DNA of 61,016 nucleotides from Caryophanales bacterium UBA5729 (GCA_002419505.1 DIGF01000037.1:1-61016), one strand, 5' to 3'; shown: positions 25,841 through 35,285, counted from the stretch's first letter. The notes: a model not told the origin generated them from the letters alone. Numbers and translations: made by a program.

Positions 25841-28282
25841 ATGAGAAAAATTAATAAGACAAAAACCTTTTTCTTAATCATCTTTCTCTTAATCTTGATA
25901 TTGGTTGGAGTTTTCATCCTCTATCCTAGATTGGACATAGAATATTTTATTTTCTACAATGTTTTAATTTTGATATTAATAATTTGGTACGTTTCTGCTT
26001 TCCTTTTAGCTAAGGTCAGAAAACTGAGAATTTCGGAATTAGAAAATAAAATTAGAGAAATAACGTCAATCCAAAAACGAAAAATGAATAGTGAAGATAT
26101 CGCACTTAATTATCTTCCGGTGGGAATTATCCTTTATGACGAGGCTTATACAATCGTATACGCTAACGCCTTGGCAAAAGAAGTTTTTTCTAATGCTTTG
26201 GTCGATCGAAACTTGAAGGTGATTAATCGCGATATATTTGAGAGCGTGAGTAAAAGAATCGGGAAATTTACCACTAACGTTTACGATAAAATCTTCGACA
26301 TAGTTCATTATCCTAAGAACAGCACGATTTATTTATTCGAAGTAACAGATCGGGAAATGATTAAACAAAAATATTACGATTATTCTGACGTTATTGGGGT
26401 TATGAGTTTGGATAACTTCAATGAGGCGACTTCAAATTTAGACTTTCAAGTTAAGGCTAATATACAAGGCTTATTATTATCAGCTTTAAACACTTGGTGT
26501 TCAACTAATAATATTTATTTCATCAATCTAAGGCCGGAAAAATCCGTAATTATGATGAATCGGAATCGCCTTGATGAATTAATGAAAGAACAGTTTACAA
26601 TTTTAAATAAAATCTCAAAAATCGCCGATGATAATGGCGTTAGAGTCACGCTATCAATCGGAATCGCTGCTTATGAAGCTGCACCGGCCGAATTAGGCGA
26701 TGCTGCAGAAGAAGCGATGAAACTAGCGGTTGCTAGAGGTGGAGACCAAGTAGTTGTAAACCTAAAAAATCAACCGATTAAGTTCTTCGGCGGAAAAACT
26801 AATACCGTGGAAAAACGTTCTAAAATCGCCGCTAAAGTTAACTCAAGAGCTCTTGAGGATTTCTTTGCGGAAAGAGGTTCTGTTTTCATTATGCCACATA
26901 AAGCTACTGATTTAGATGCTTTAGGGGCGGCGGTCGGATTATTGGAGATGGCATTAACAAAAAACAAGAATTCTCGAATAGTTTTAGACTTTGATAATGT
27001 TGATCAAACCACAGCGAAATTAATCAATATGCTTAATCAAGAATATGTTAAACTCTTGCAATATGTGATTGATCCTGAAGATGCTATTGAGCAGATTAAC
27101 CATGATTCTTTGTTAATTCTCATCGATCATCATTCACCGGTTCAGTCCAATGTGCCGATTTTGACTGAAAAAACTAAACATATCGTAGTAATCGATCATC
27201 ACCGTCGTTTGGATAATTCGATTTCTGACTTGCTGATGAATTACGTTGAACCTTATGCTTCATCATCAGTTGAATTAGTTACCGAATTATTGGATTTTTA
27301 TCGAGAGGAAATCGATATTGATCCATTTGTTGCGACAATCATGTTGGCAGGAATGATGATTGACACCAATAATTTCTCTTCTCATACTGGGGCGAGAACT
27401 TTTGAAGCGGCTGCTAAATTAAGACATTTAGGCGCTGATCCTTCAAAAGCAAAACTGATTTTAAGAGAGTCTTTGGATGATATTAAGACTAAGTCTAATT
27501 TAGTTAACCGCGCTAAGATTGTCAATAATCACTTTGCCTTAACTTTATTAGAACCAGATGATATCACCGATCGAGTTCAACTAGCGAAAACCGCTGATGA
27601 ACTTTTAGAAATCGATAATATCATTGCGGCGTTTGCGATTGGCTTTATCGCCAAAGAAACCGTTGCGGTTTCAGCTCGCAGTATCAATAATTTTAACGTT
27701 CAAGTAATTATGGAACAATTTGGCGGAGGCGGTCATATGAATAATGCCGCTGCACAAATTAAGGACACTTCACCAGAAGAGATTGCAAGTAAAATAGAAA
27801 CAATAATTAGTGAAAGCTACAAGGAGGATACAACTATGAAAGTAATCCTAATCAAAGATGTTAAAGGCAAAGGTAAAAAGGGCGATATCATTGAAGTCGC
27901 TACTGGTTATGGTAATTACTTATTAAACTCTAAACACGCTATTCAAGCAAGCAGCGCAAATATGAAGAGTTTAAATGACGAGTTAGAAAAACAAAAACAA
28001 GAAGCTAATAAAGAATATCAAAATGCTATAGACTTAAAAAAACAAATTGAAGAAAGCCCAATTAAACTCTATGTTAAATTAGGTGAATCCGGAAAATTGT
28101 TCGGTTCAATTAACTCTAAACAAATCGCCGATGAATTAAAGAAAAGTTATGGACTTAATGTTGATAAACGCAAGATTGATTTGACTGATAACATTAATTC
28201 ATTAGGTAACTACGAAGTTAACATCAAACTGCATAAAGAAGTAATCGCAGTCATAAACATTCAAGTTTTAGAACAAGAATAG
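25841..28282 (+). CDS. gdpP: GdpP c-di-AMP phosphodiesterase fused in frame to ribosomal protein L9
   Basis: 813 codons in one frame. Residues 1-665 are GdpP: two N-terminal transmembrane helices (about 8-28, 33-55), a PAS-like domain (about 85-180), a degenerate GGDEF domain (about 180-300), and DHH/DHHA1 phosphodiesterase motifs (HKATDLDALG near 352-361, IDHH near 427, VVIDHHRR near 448, GGGGH near 627-631). It should cleave cyclic di-AMP. There is no stop: the frame runs straight into a complete 148-residue L9 whose ATG is at 27836. Neighbouring genes have normal stops, and AAGGAGG sits inside the fused frame just before the L9 start. L9 is listed separately. Confidence 0.9.
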   Translation: MRKINKTKTFFLIIFLLILILVGVFILYPRLDIEYFIFYNVLILILIIWYVSAFLLAKVRKLRISELENKIREITSIQKRKMNSEDIALNYLPVGIILYDEAYTIVYANALAKEVFSNALVDRNLKVINRDIFESVSKRIGKFTTNVYDKIFDIVHYPKNSTIYLFEVTDREMIKQKYYDYSDVIGVMSLDNFNEATSNLDFQVKANIQGLLLSALNTWCSTNNIYFINLRPEKSVIMMNRNRLDELMKEQFTILNKISKIADDNGVRVTLSIGIAAYEAAPAELGDAAEEAMKLAVARGGDQVVVNLKNQPIKFFGGKTNTVEKRSKIAAKVNSRALEDFFAERGSVFIMPHKATDLDALGAAVGLLEMALTKNKNSRIVLDFDNVDQTTAKLINMLNQEYVKLLQYVIDPEDAIEQINHDSLLILIDHHSPVQSNVPILTEKTKHIVVIDHHRRLDNSISDLLMNYVEPYASSSVELVTELLDFYREEIDIDPFVATIMLAGMMIDTNNFSSHTGARTFEAAAKLRHLGADPSKAKLILRESLDDIKTKSNLVNRAKIVNNHFALTLLEPDDITDRVQLAKTADELLEIDNIIAAFAIGFIAKETVAVSARSINNFNVQVIMEQFGGGGHMNNAAAQIKDTSPEEIASKIETIISESYKEDTTMKVILIKDVKGKGKKGDIIEVATGYGNYLLNSKHAIQASSANMKSLNDELEKQKQEANKEYQNAIDLKKQIEESPIKLYVKLGESGKLFGSINSKQIADELKKSYGLNVDKRKIDLTDNINSLGNYEVNIKLHKEVIAVINIQVLEQE
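27836..28282 (+). CDS. rplI: 50S ribosomal protein L9, internal start within the gdpP frame
   Basis: 148 residues, the normal L9 length, starting MKVILIKDVKGKGKKGDIIEV with the conserved GYGNYLLN. The ATG is preceded by AAGGAGG (27821-27827) at an eight-base spacing, so free L9 is expected to be made whatever happens to the fusion. It has the full N-terminal rRNA-binding domain, long helix and C-terminal domain. The Shine-Dalgarno itself encodes part of the Tyr-Lys-Glu-Asp linker of the longer protein. Confidence 0.9.
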   Translation: MKVILIKDVKGKGKKGDIIEVATGYGNYLLNSKHAIQASSANMKSLNDELEKQKQEANKEYQNAIDLKKQIEESPIKLYVKLGESGKLFGSINSKQIADELKKSYGLNVDKRKIDLTDNINSLGNYEVNIKLHKEVIAVINIQVLEQE

Positions 28283-28292
28283 GTGGTAGGTT

Positions 28293-29594
28293 ATGGAATC
28301 AGTCCTTTATAGTTTAGAAGCTGAAGAGTCAGTTTTGGGTTCGGTCTTTTTTGATAATAACGAGATGAATGTAATCGCTGATAAACTTCTGGTTGAAGAC
28401 TTTTATAGTCCAAACAACCAGACGGTTTTTCAAGGAATGCTTTATTTATTCAATCACAATTCTTCGATTGATGTCGTAACTTTAAGTTCTTATTTAGAAA
28501 GTGCAAACCAATTAGAAAGAATCGGTGGTAGAGATTTTATCATCAATTTAACTACGGTTGTTCCATCGACAGCGAATCTTGATGAGTACATCAATATCGT
28601 TAAAGATAAGTCTGTCTTAAGAAGGCTCCAAGAAAAATTTGACGAACTGCTAAACGACTCAAAAAAAGCGATTGATCCACCTCATTTTATCGATAGAGTT
28701 GAAAAAGAAATTTTTGAAATCACACAAAAACGAAGAAGTTCCGATTTCGTTTCCGTGGCTCAAGTAGCTGAAGAAACCATCAATAAATTAGCTGAACGCG
28801 AACAAGCTGTAGATAACGTTATTGGGTTAGATACCGGCTATAAAGATTTAAACAAAATCATCCTAGGTCTTCAAGGTTCCGACTTGATTATTGTTGCGGC
28901 CAGACCAGGGATTGGTAAAACCGCTTTCGCTCTTAATTTGGCGATTAATATCGGAGATTTACCCGCTAAACCAAATATTGCTTTCTTTTCTTTGGAAATG
29001 GGCGTTGAGCAATTGATGCTCAGACTTTTAAGTGCGCAATCTTCAATTCACAATACAAATATTAGAAAAGCGCAACTTACCTCTTCTGATTGGGAAGCTT
29101 TACAATCAGCGGTAAATACTTTAAAGAACATGAATATGTATTTTGATGATTCTGGGACAGTTGAAGTAATGGATTTGCGTAGTAAATGTCGTAAGTTAAA
29201 ACAAAACCAAAAATTAGATTTAGTAATCGTTGACTACTTGCAACTTTTAAGTGGTTCACCGCAATATAAAGGAAACAGAGTCCAAGAAGTATCGGAAATT
29301 AGCCGGGTACTTAAAGAACTAGCACGGGAGCTTAAAGTTCCTGTTGTTGCCTTGTCACAGTTATCAAGAAGTATCGAATCAAGAAAAAGCGATGACCGCA
29401 AACCGAGAATGTCCGATTTGCGTGAATCAGGTTCAATTGAGCAAGATGCGGATATTATCATCTTCCTTTATAATGAGGAAGGAAAGAATGAAACGCAATT
29501 TTCAGTTGCGAAAAACCGTCATGGTACAATTGATGACTTCGAATTAGTCTTCACTAAGGAGACTTCAAAGTTCAATACGTACTCAAGAAAATAA
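28293..29594 (+). CDS. dnaB: Replicative DNA helicase
   Basis: 433 residues. The N-terminal collar domain (LEAEESVLGSVFFDNNEM) is followed by the RecA-like motor with Walker A ARPGIGKTAF (about residues 207-216), FFSLEMGVEQLM, and Walker B LVIVDYLQLL. It unwinds the fork as a hexamer. It directly follows the gdpP-rplI frame by 10 bases, the rplI-dnaB order seen in many Firmicutes. Confidence 0.95.
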   Translation: MESVLYSLEAEESVLGSVFFDNNEMNVIADKLLVEDFYSPNNQTVFQGMLYLFNHNSSIDVVTLSSYLESANQLERIGGRDFIINLTTVVPSTANLDEYINIVKDKSVLRRLQEKFDELLNDSKKAIDPPHFIDRVEKEIFEITQKRRSSDFVSVAQVAEETINKLAEREQAVDNVIGLDTGYKDLNKIILGLQGSDLIIVAARPGIGKTAFALNLAINIGDLPAKPNIAFFSLEMGVEQLMLRLLSAQSSIHNTNIRKAQLTSSDWEALQSAVNTLKNMNMYFDDSGTVEVMDLRSKCRKLKQNQKLDLVIVDYLQLLSGSPQYKGNRVQEVSEISRVLKELARELKVPVVALSQLSRSIESRKSDDRKPRMSDLRESGSIEQDADIIIFLYNEEGKNETQFSVAKNRHGTIDDFELVFTKETSKFNTYSRK

Positions 29595-29603
29595 GGGGAT
29601 AAA

Positions 29604-30668
29604 ATGTTAACAGATAGATTAAAACAGCTAGAAGAAAAATATATCGAAATCGGTGAGAAAATGTCTCGGCCAGAAGTCGCTACGGATATAAAAAAAGTAA
29701 CGGAGATGGCAAAAGAATACTCAAAACTAGAAAAACCGGTTCTAAAATATCGTGAATATTTAGAAGCTTTAGATTCATTAAACGGCTTAAAAGAAATGGC
29801 GAAAGATAAAGAAGCCGATATAAGAGAAATGGCTGAACTTGAATTAGAAGTAATATATGCAAAAATCGAAAAATTAGAAGAAGAATTAGAACTTTTATTA
29901 ATACCAAAAGATCCTAATGATGAAAAAAACGTAATCGTAGAGATCCGTGGCGCTGCCGGAGGCGACGAAGCAAATATTTTCGCTGGCGACTTATTTAGAA
30001 TGTATTCTAAGTATGCAGAAGCTATGGATTGGAAGATTGAATTATTAAACGCAGAGCCGAGTGAAGCTGGCGGTTTTTCGCAAATAGAATTTATGATTAC
30101 CGGTGAAAACGTTTATTCCAGCCTAAAATATGAGTCAGGCGTCCATCGTGTTCAAAGGGTTCCGGCTACTGAATCAAGCGGAAGAATTCATACCTCTACC
30201 TCTACGGTAATTGTCCTTCCTGAAGCGGAAGAAATCGATTTTGAACTTGATATGGATGAAGTTAGAGTCGATACATTCTGTTCCTCAGGACCAGGCGGAC
30301 AATCAGTTAATACAACTAAATCCGCCGTGAGAGTAACGCATGTTCCGACAAACACGGTCGCTCAATGTCAAGATGGAAAAAGCCAACATGAAAATAAAGC
30401 TTCAGCTTTAAGAATTCTTAGATCAAGACTCTACGATGCAATGCTTCAAGAAAAACAAGATAAAGAAGGCGCTGAAAGAAAGTCGAAAATCGGTTCAGGC
30501 GATCGCTCGGAAAAGATTAGAACTTACAATTATCCGCAAAACCGGGTTACCGATCACAGAATCAATTTGACTATTCAACAATTAGATCGAATTATTGATG
30601 GAAGATTAGATTCAATAATCGAGAATCTAATTGCTGAAGAACAAAAACGCAAATTGGAGAAACAGTAA
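29604..30668 (+). CDS. prfA: Peptide chain release factor 1
   Basis: 354 residues, full length. The GGQ catalytic motif is in SGPGGQSVNTTKSAVR (about 230-245). The stop-codon reading loop is of the RF1 type: PATESSGRIHTS contains the Pro-x-Thr recognition element (PAT). It reads UAA and UAG. AGGGGATAAA precedes the ATG, and its stop overlaps the prmC ATG as TAATG. Confidence 0.95.
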   Translation: MLTDRLKQLEEKYIEIGEKMSRPEVATDIKKVTEMAKEYSKLEKPVLKYREYLEALDSLNGLKEMAKDKEADIREMAELELEVIYAKIEKLEEELELLLIPKDPNDEKNVIVEIRGAAGGDEANIFAGDLFRMYSKYAEAMDWKIELLNAEPSEAGGFSQIEFMITGENVYSSLKYESGVHRVQRVPATESSGRIHTSTSTVIVLPEAEEIDFELDMDEVRVDTFCSSGPGGQSVNTTKSAVRVTHVPTNTVAQCQDGKSQHENKASALRILRSRLYDAMLQEKQDKEGAERKSKIGSGDRSEKIRTYNYPQNRVTDHRINLTIQQLDRIIDGRLDSIIENLIAEEQKRKLEKQ

Positions 30669-31516
30669 TGCCAAGTTATAAAGAAGTTCTAAAAACTGCG
30701 AAAACTTTGGCTAGAAAAGCTAAAAAAGAACCAAGCGCAGTTGAGCTGTTGCTACTCCATTTTTCAGAGTTAGAACCAAGTGAACTTTATTTGAAATTTA
30801 CAGATGAAATGCCTAAAGAAATCGAAATGGCTTTCTTTGAAGCCTTATCATTATATTTAGAAAAAAACAAACCCGTCCAACAGATTATCGGGTTTGTCTA
30901 TTTCTATGGTTATAAGTTTAAAGTTAAGAACACCGCGCTTATTCCGCGATTTGAAACCGAAGAATTAGTTGCGAATACCTTAATATATTATGATGAATAT
31001 TTTGCGAATAAAGCAGTTGACGTGGTGGATATCGGTACTGGTAGCGGCTGTCTAGCAATCACGTTAGCAAAAGAAGAACCTTTGATGAAGGTAACCGCGA
31101 CCGACATCAGTGAATCAGCTTTATTATTGGCTAAAGAAAACGCTGAAGCTTTAAACGTTCAAGTGAATTTTTTGTTAGGAGATATGGTCAAACCTTTAAT
31201 TGGTAATTATTATGATATTATCATTTCTAACCCACCTTATATTCCTTTATCAGAAGATGTGGATCCTCTAATCTACGATAACGAACCGCATATAGCCCTT
31301 TTTGGCGGTGAAGATGGTTTGGATTATTATCGTGAGATTATTAAAGAAAGCAAAGCAATCCTTAAGCCACAAGCAATGATTGCTTTTGAACACGCTTATG
31401 ATAAAAAAATGGAAATTCATATGTTAGCAAAGCAATATTATCCTGAAGCTCAAGTGTTTACTTTGAAGGATATGCAAAATAAAGATCGGATGACTTTTAT
31501 CTTTATTGGTTTTTAA
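30668..31516 (+). CDS. prmC: Release factor glutamine methyltransferase
   Basis: 282 residues. It methylates the Gln of the GGQ motif in the release factor encoded just upstream. Seen: the SAM-binding motif DIGTGSGCLAITLAKEEP and the NPPY catalytic motif (ISNPPYIPL, about residues 182-190). It shares one base with the prfA stop, the classic prfA-prmC coupling. Confidence 0.95.
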   Translation: MPSYKEVLKTAKTLARKAKKEPSAVELLLLHFSELEPSELYLKFTDEMPKEIEMAFFEALSLYLEKNKPVQQIIGFVYFYGYKFKVKNTALIPRFETEELVANTLIYYDEYFANKAVDVVDIGTGSGCLAITLAKEEPLMKVTATDISESALLLAKENAEALNVQVNFLLGDMVKPLIGNYYDIIISNPPYIPLSEDVDPLIYDNEPHIALFGGEDGLDYYREIIKESKAILKPQAMIAFEHAYDKKMEIHMLAKQYYPEAQVFTLKDMQNKDRMTFIFIGF

Positions 31517-31539
31517 TTTAGAAATAATAAAGTGACTTT

Positions 31540-31572
31540 AAAAAGGGTAAGAAAAATTCTTGCGCTTTTTTT
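31540..31572 (+). terminator. Intrinsic terminator after prmC
   Basis: AAAAAGGGTAAGAA and TTCTTGCGCTTTTT form a stem with one mismatch and one G-U pair, ending in T residues. Confidence 0.65.
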
Positions 31573-31645
31573 ATTTAGCTAATAATATTTATATTATTAA
31601 TGAAAATTGTGATGATTTTCTCAAATAAAAACCAAATTAAAAAGG

Positions 31646-31675
31646 TTGACATTTGAAAATTATTGCGTATATTAT
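31646..31675 (+). promoter_or_regulatory. Promoter of topA
   Basis: TTGACA at 31646-31651, with TATTAT at 31670-31675 (18-base spacer) or TATATT at 31668-31673 (16-base spacer). The TTG of the -35 box is an in-frame start-like codon upstream of topA and must not be taken as its start. Confidence 0.8.
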
Positions 31676-31693
31676 ATAAGGGCGAGGTGTGTT

Positions 31694-33760
31694 ATGGCAA
31701 AAAAAGTTGTAATAGTTGAGTCTCCTTCCAAATCAAAAACGATAGGCCAATACTTAGGCGAAGACTTTTTAGTCACTGCTAGTGTCGGTCATATTCGTGA
31801 TTTAGCAACAACTGGCAAGGGTGGCTTAGGCATCGATGTTGAGAATGGTTTTAAACCAAACTATCAAGTCGTGCCGCAAAAGAAGAAATTAGTAACTGAA
31901 CTTAATAAAACAATAAAAGACGCTGAGGAAATCTATTTGGCTACTGACCCGGATCGGGAAGGAGAGGCTATTTCTTGGCATTTATTTGATACATTAAACA
32001 TTGGTAAAAAAACTGTCCAAAGAGTTGTTTTTAATGAAATAACTAAAGAGGCCGTTACCAATGCTTTTGAACATCCTCGTTCAATCAACTTTGATTTAGT
32101 TTCATCTCAAGAAACTAGAAGAATGCTAGACCGCATCATCGGATTTAAATTATCAATGTTGTTAAAATCTAAGATTAAATCGCAATCTGCCGGTAGAGTT
32201 CAGTCCGCAGCTTTGAAGTTAATCGTGGATTTAGAGAAAGAAATTCAAAGTTTTATCCCAGAAGAATACTATGAAATTTATGCAAATTTTCAAGATGTTG
32301 AAACTCAATTATTCAAACTTGACGGTGAAAAACCTTGGATTACCACTGCAAAGAAAGCTAAAGCAATCCTTGATAATTTAAAACCTGAATTTACAGTTAG
32401 TGAAGTCTTCACTAAGATGATTAAATCAAATCCAAAATCACCGTTAATTACCTCAACGCTTCAGCAAGGCGCTTCTTCAAAATATGGGTATTCATCTTCA
32501 AAAACAATGTCAGTTGCGCAAAAACTTTATGAAGGAGTTGATATTGCTGGCGAGTCAGTGGGTTTAATTACTTATATGCGAAGTGATTCAGTGCGTTTAT
32601 CAGATAGCTTTGTTTATGACGCTAGAGAACATATCTTGAACACTTATGGTTCAGAATATTTAGGATATTATCATTCACCGAAAAACAAAGTAAATGCTCA
32701 AGATGCTCATGAAGCGATTAGACCGACTAATATCCACAGAACTCCAGAATCAATAAAGAAATATTTAAGTTCACAAGAATACAAAATTTATAAGTTAATC
32801 TATATTAAAGCCCTTGGTTCTTTGATGAGTCCCGCTGTTAATGAAGTAACGACACTGTTACTGGAAAATACTAGCACGGTTTTTAAAGCTACTAGCTCTA
32901 AACAAATTTTTGATGGTTATTTAAAATTAACTTTGGAATACGATGATATCGATAAGGAAGGCATTGATCTTTCTAAATTTAAAGAAAAAGCAACGCTTAA
33001 AGCAGATCAAGTTTATGAAAAACAATTATTCACTAATCCGCCTTTAAGATATACAGAAGCTAAACTAATTAAAGATATGGAAGAATTAGGTATCGGAAGA
33101 CCTTCTACCTATGCTTCGACAATCTCAACCTTGCTTAAACGTCACTATGTAACTTTAGAAGAAAGAAAGTTTGTGCCAACAGATCAAGGAACATTGACGA
33201 TTGAAAAATTAGGTGAGTTCTTTGACGAATTTATCAGTGCAGATTATTCAAAAAACATGGAAGAAATTCTTGATGAAATTGCTAATGGCAATGAAACGCA
33301 ATTAAAAGTACTACAAGAATTTTATGATTATTTTATTCCATTAGTAGATGAAGCTACAGAGAACATGGATAAGGTAAAACCGGAAAAAACTGGCGAAATA
33401 TGTCCTCTTTGCGGAAAACCTTTAGTTTATCGAATCAGTAAGTTTGGTAAGTTTGAAGCTTGTTCAAATTATCCTAAATGTAAATATGTAAAATCAGATG
33501 ACAAACCGAAAAAAGAAACCTACAATACTAAAGTAAATTGTCCTGAATGCAAGACAGGGACCTTAGTCGTTCGAACTGCAAGCAAAGGTAAAAACAAAGG
33601 CAACAAGTTCCTTGCTTGTTCGAGATATCCTAAGTGTAAGTACATTTCACCGTTGAGACTAGTTGAAGACGATTGTCCAGATTGCGATAATGTGGTGGTA
33701 AAAGATGAAGATGGAAAAGTTTTTTGCATCGACGGCAAAGGGTGCGAACGCCACAAGTAA
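31694..33760 (+). CDS. topA: DNA topoisomerase I
   Basis: 688 residues from the ATG at 31694 (MAKKVVIVESPSKSKTI), preceded by GCGAGGTG. Type IA enzyme that relaxes negative supercoils. Seen: the TOPRIM domain with LATDPDREGEAISWH, the active-site Tyr in GLITYMRSDSVRLS (about residues 289-302), and the GIGRPSTYASTI motif. Two to three C-terminal zinc ribbons follow (CPLCGKPL...CSNYPKCKY; CPECKTG...CSRYPKCKY; CPDC...C). Monocistronic. Confidence 0.96.
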   Translation: MAKKVVIVESPSKSKTIGQYLGEDFLVTASVGHIRDLATTGKGGLGIDVENGFKPNYQVVPQKKKLVTELNKTIKDAEEIYLATDPDREGEAISWHLFDTLNIGKKTVQRVVFNEITKEAVTNAFEHPRSINFDLVSSQETRRMLDRIIGFKLSMLLKSKIKSQSAGRVQSAALKLIVDLEKEIQSFIPEEYYEIYANFQDVETQLFKLDGEKPWITTAKKAKAILDNLKPEFTVSEVFTKMIKSNPKSPLITSTLQQGASSKYGYSSSKTMSVAQKLYEGVDIAGESVGLITYMRSDSVRLSDSFVYDAREHILNTYGSEYLGYYHSPKNKVNAQDAHEAIRPTNIHRTPESIKKYLSSQEYKIYKLIYIKALGSLMSPAVNEVTTLLLENTSTVFKATSSKQIFDGYLKLTLEYDDIDKEGIDLSKFKEKATLKADQVYEKQLFTNPPLRYTEAKLIKDMEELGIGRPSTYASTISTLLKRHYVTLEERKFVPTDQGTLTIEKLGEFFDEFISADYSKNMEEILDEIANGNETQLKVLQEFYDYFIPLVDEATENMDKVKPEKTGEICPLCGKPLVYRISKFGKFEACSNYPKCKYVKSDDKPKKETYNTKVNCPECKTGTLVVRTASKGKNKGNKFLACSRYPKCKYISPLRLVEDDCPDCDNVVVKDEDGKVFCIDGKGCERHK

Positions 33761-33790
33761 AAAATCACAAAAACATCATTTGAATCTCAG

Positions 33791-33906
33791 TGATAACCTG
33801 TGTTATCATTTAAGTACAACTAAATCATTAGTTGAATTTCCCTTTGAGTGTTATAACAACACTTACCCTTCCTAAATTCGTCCCGCTTATCGGGGCGAAT
33901 TTTTAA
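33791..33906 (+). ncRNA. Candidate structured RNA between topA and ftsY
   Basis: Four hairpins lie in about 115 bases: TGATAAC/GTTATCA (33791-33808), AACTA/TAGTT (around 33818-33833), AGTGTT/AACACT (around 33847-33863), and a strong G+C-rich terminator at 33874-33906. A weak promoter (TTGAAT 33780-33785, TATCAT 33804-33809, 18-base spacer) could start a ~90-base RNA. It could equally be the structured 3-prime end of the topA message. No match to SRP RNA, 6S or tmRNA motifs. Confidence 0.3.
33874..33906 (+). terminator. Strong intrinsic terminator
   Basis: AAATTCG plus TCCCG pairs with CGGGG plus CGAATTT over a CTTAT loop (33874-33885, 33891-33902), with T after. This is the most GC-rich stem in the window. 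Confidence 0.9.
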
Positions 33907-33939
33907 TTAATATAATTCTTAAAATTTATGATTTTATGT

Positions 33940-33945
33940 TATAAT
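33940..33945 (+). promoter_or_regulatory. -10 box of the ftsY operon
   Basis: TATAAT at 33940-33945, about 30 bases before ftsY. No clear -35. Confidence 0.5.
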
Positions 33946-33974
33946 ACATATAGATTTTTTAAAGGGGTGAACCT

Positions 33975-34946
33975 ATGGGCCTTTTTTCAAAGCTTTTCTC
34001 GAGTAAAGAGAAACGTGCAAAAGCCGAAAAATTTAAAATTGGGATGATGAAAACGAGAAATCAAGCTTTATCATCTTTGAAAGATATATTGGAAAAGTCG
34101 AAAACTATCGATGAAGATCTGTTTTCTAAGTTAGAAGAAATCTTTATTATGGCTGATATTGGCGTCGATACCGTAGTGGAATTTATCGAAAACATTCGCC
34201 AAGTAGTCAAGACTAATAAAGTTGAAAAACCAATCGATTTAGAGAATATCATCGTTGACCAAATGTTTGAGTTGTATTTAAAAAATGAGATTATCAATAC
34301 TAATATTCGCTATAATAAAACCGGTTTAACTGTAATTTTGTTTGTTGGGGTAAATGGGACTGGTAAAACTACTTCAATTGGCAAGTTAGCGTATAAAATT
34401 AAAAACGAAGGCAAGACTGTAATGATGGCTGCGGGAGATACCTTTCGCGCTGGAGCGATCAATCAATTAAAAGTTTTCGGCGAACGAGTTGGCGTAGAAG
34501 TAGTGGCGAAAGAAGCTGGAAGCGATCCTTCAAGCGTGATTTTTGATGCGATTAAACAAGCCAAAGAGAAGCAAATTGACGTACTTCTAATCGATACAGC
34601 CGGACGCTTGCAAAACAAAAAGAATTTAATGATGGAATTAGATAAAATCAATCGCATCATCAGACGCGAAACTAATAACGATACCTTTGAAACATATTTA
34701 GTTATCGATGCGACTACCGGTCAAAACGGGTTGTCGCAAGCGCAAATATTCTCTGAAGTTACCGATATTACCGGGATAATTCTAACCAAGTTAGATGGTA
34801 CGGCTAAGGGCGGAATTGTCTTGGCGATTAGAAATAAATTAGGCATTCCGATTAGTTTTGTCGGTTTGGGAGAAAAACTTACCGATTTAGAATATTTCGA
34901 TATTGAAGATTATATTTATGGTCTGTTTTCTGACTTTTTTGAATAG
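33975..34946 (+). CDS. ftsY: Signal recognition particle receptor FtsY
   Basis: 323 residues, the short form with only the NG domain and no long acidic A domain. The GTPase motifs are G1 GVNGTGKTTSIGKLA (about 121-135), DTAGRLQNKKNLM, TKLDGTAKGG, and the closing GLGEKLTDLEYFD. It docks the SRP-ribosome complex at the membrane. AAGGGGTG precedes the ATG. The SRP partner genes ylxM and ffh follow in the same operon. Confidence 0.95.
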   Translation: MGLFSKLFSSKEKRAKAEKFKIGMMKTRNQALSSLKDILEKSKTIDEDLFSKLEEIFIMADIGVDTVVEFIENIRQVVKTNKVEKPIDLENIIVDQMFELYLKNEIINTNIRYNKTGLTVILFVGVNGTGKTTSIGKLAYKIKNEGKTVMMAAGDTFRAGAINQLKVFGERVGVEVVAKEAGSDPSSVIFDAIKQAKEKQIDVLLIDTAGRLQNKKNLMMELDKINRIIRRETNNDTFETYLVIDATTGQNGLSQAQIFSEVTDITGIILTKLDGTAKGGIVLAIRNKLGIPISFVGLGEKLTDLEYFDIEDYIYGLFSDFFE

Positions 34947-34955
34947 GAGATTGCT

Positions 34956-35285
34956 ATGGGATATTCCGTTGAAGAAACAGTAAGACTTAATCAGTTATTT
35001 GATATCTATCAAGAACTTTTGACTGAAAAACAAAGAGTGTATTTCGGCTATTATTTTTCCGAGGATTATTCCTTATCGGAAATAGCTGAAATCTTAAATG
35101 TTAGTCGTAACGCTGTTCATATTCAAATAAAAAATATTATTCAACATCTTGAAAGTTTTGATGCTAAACTAAAGCTCTTGACCAATAAGAATTTACAAGA
35201 CGAGTTGCTGGAAAAATTAAAAAAAGAAAACTTAAGCCAAGAGACGCTTGAGTTGATTGAAAAAATAGAAAAGGTGAGATTTTAA
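34956..35285 (+). CDS. ylxM: YlxM-family SRP-associated helix-turn-helix protein
   Basis: 109 residues. A sigma-70 region-4-like helix-turn-helix (LSEIAEILNVSRNAVHIQIKNI, about 40-61) is typical of YlxM/P13 proteins, which bind Ffh and modulate the SRP cycle. It sits between ftsY and ffh, with the next ATG immediately after its stop codon (35285/35286). AGGAGATT precedes the start. Confidence 0.88.
   Translation: MGYSVEETVRLNQLFDIYQELLTEKQRVYFGYYFSEDYSLSEIAEILNVSRNAVHIQIKNIIQHLESFDAKLKLLTNKNLQDELLEKLKKENLSQETLELIEKIEKVRF

Noticed and set aside
31646..31693. Upstream start of topA at the TTG at 31646
   Set aside because: That TTG is the -35 hexamer. The ATG at 31694 begins with the conserved topoisomerase I N-terminus.
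33791..33906. SRP 4.5S RNA next to ftsY and ffh
   Set aside because: The conserved GGAAGCAG-type apical loop of SRP RNA is absent.
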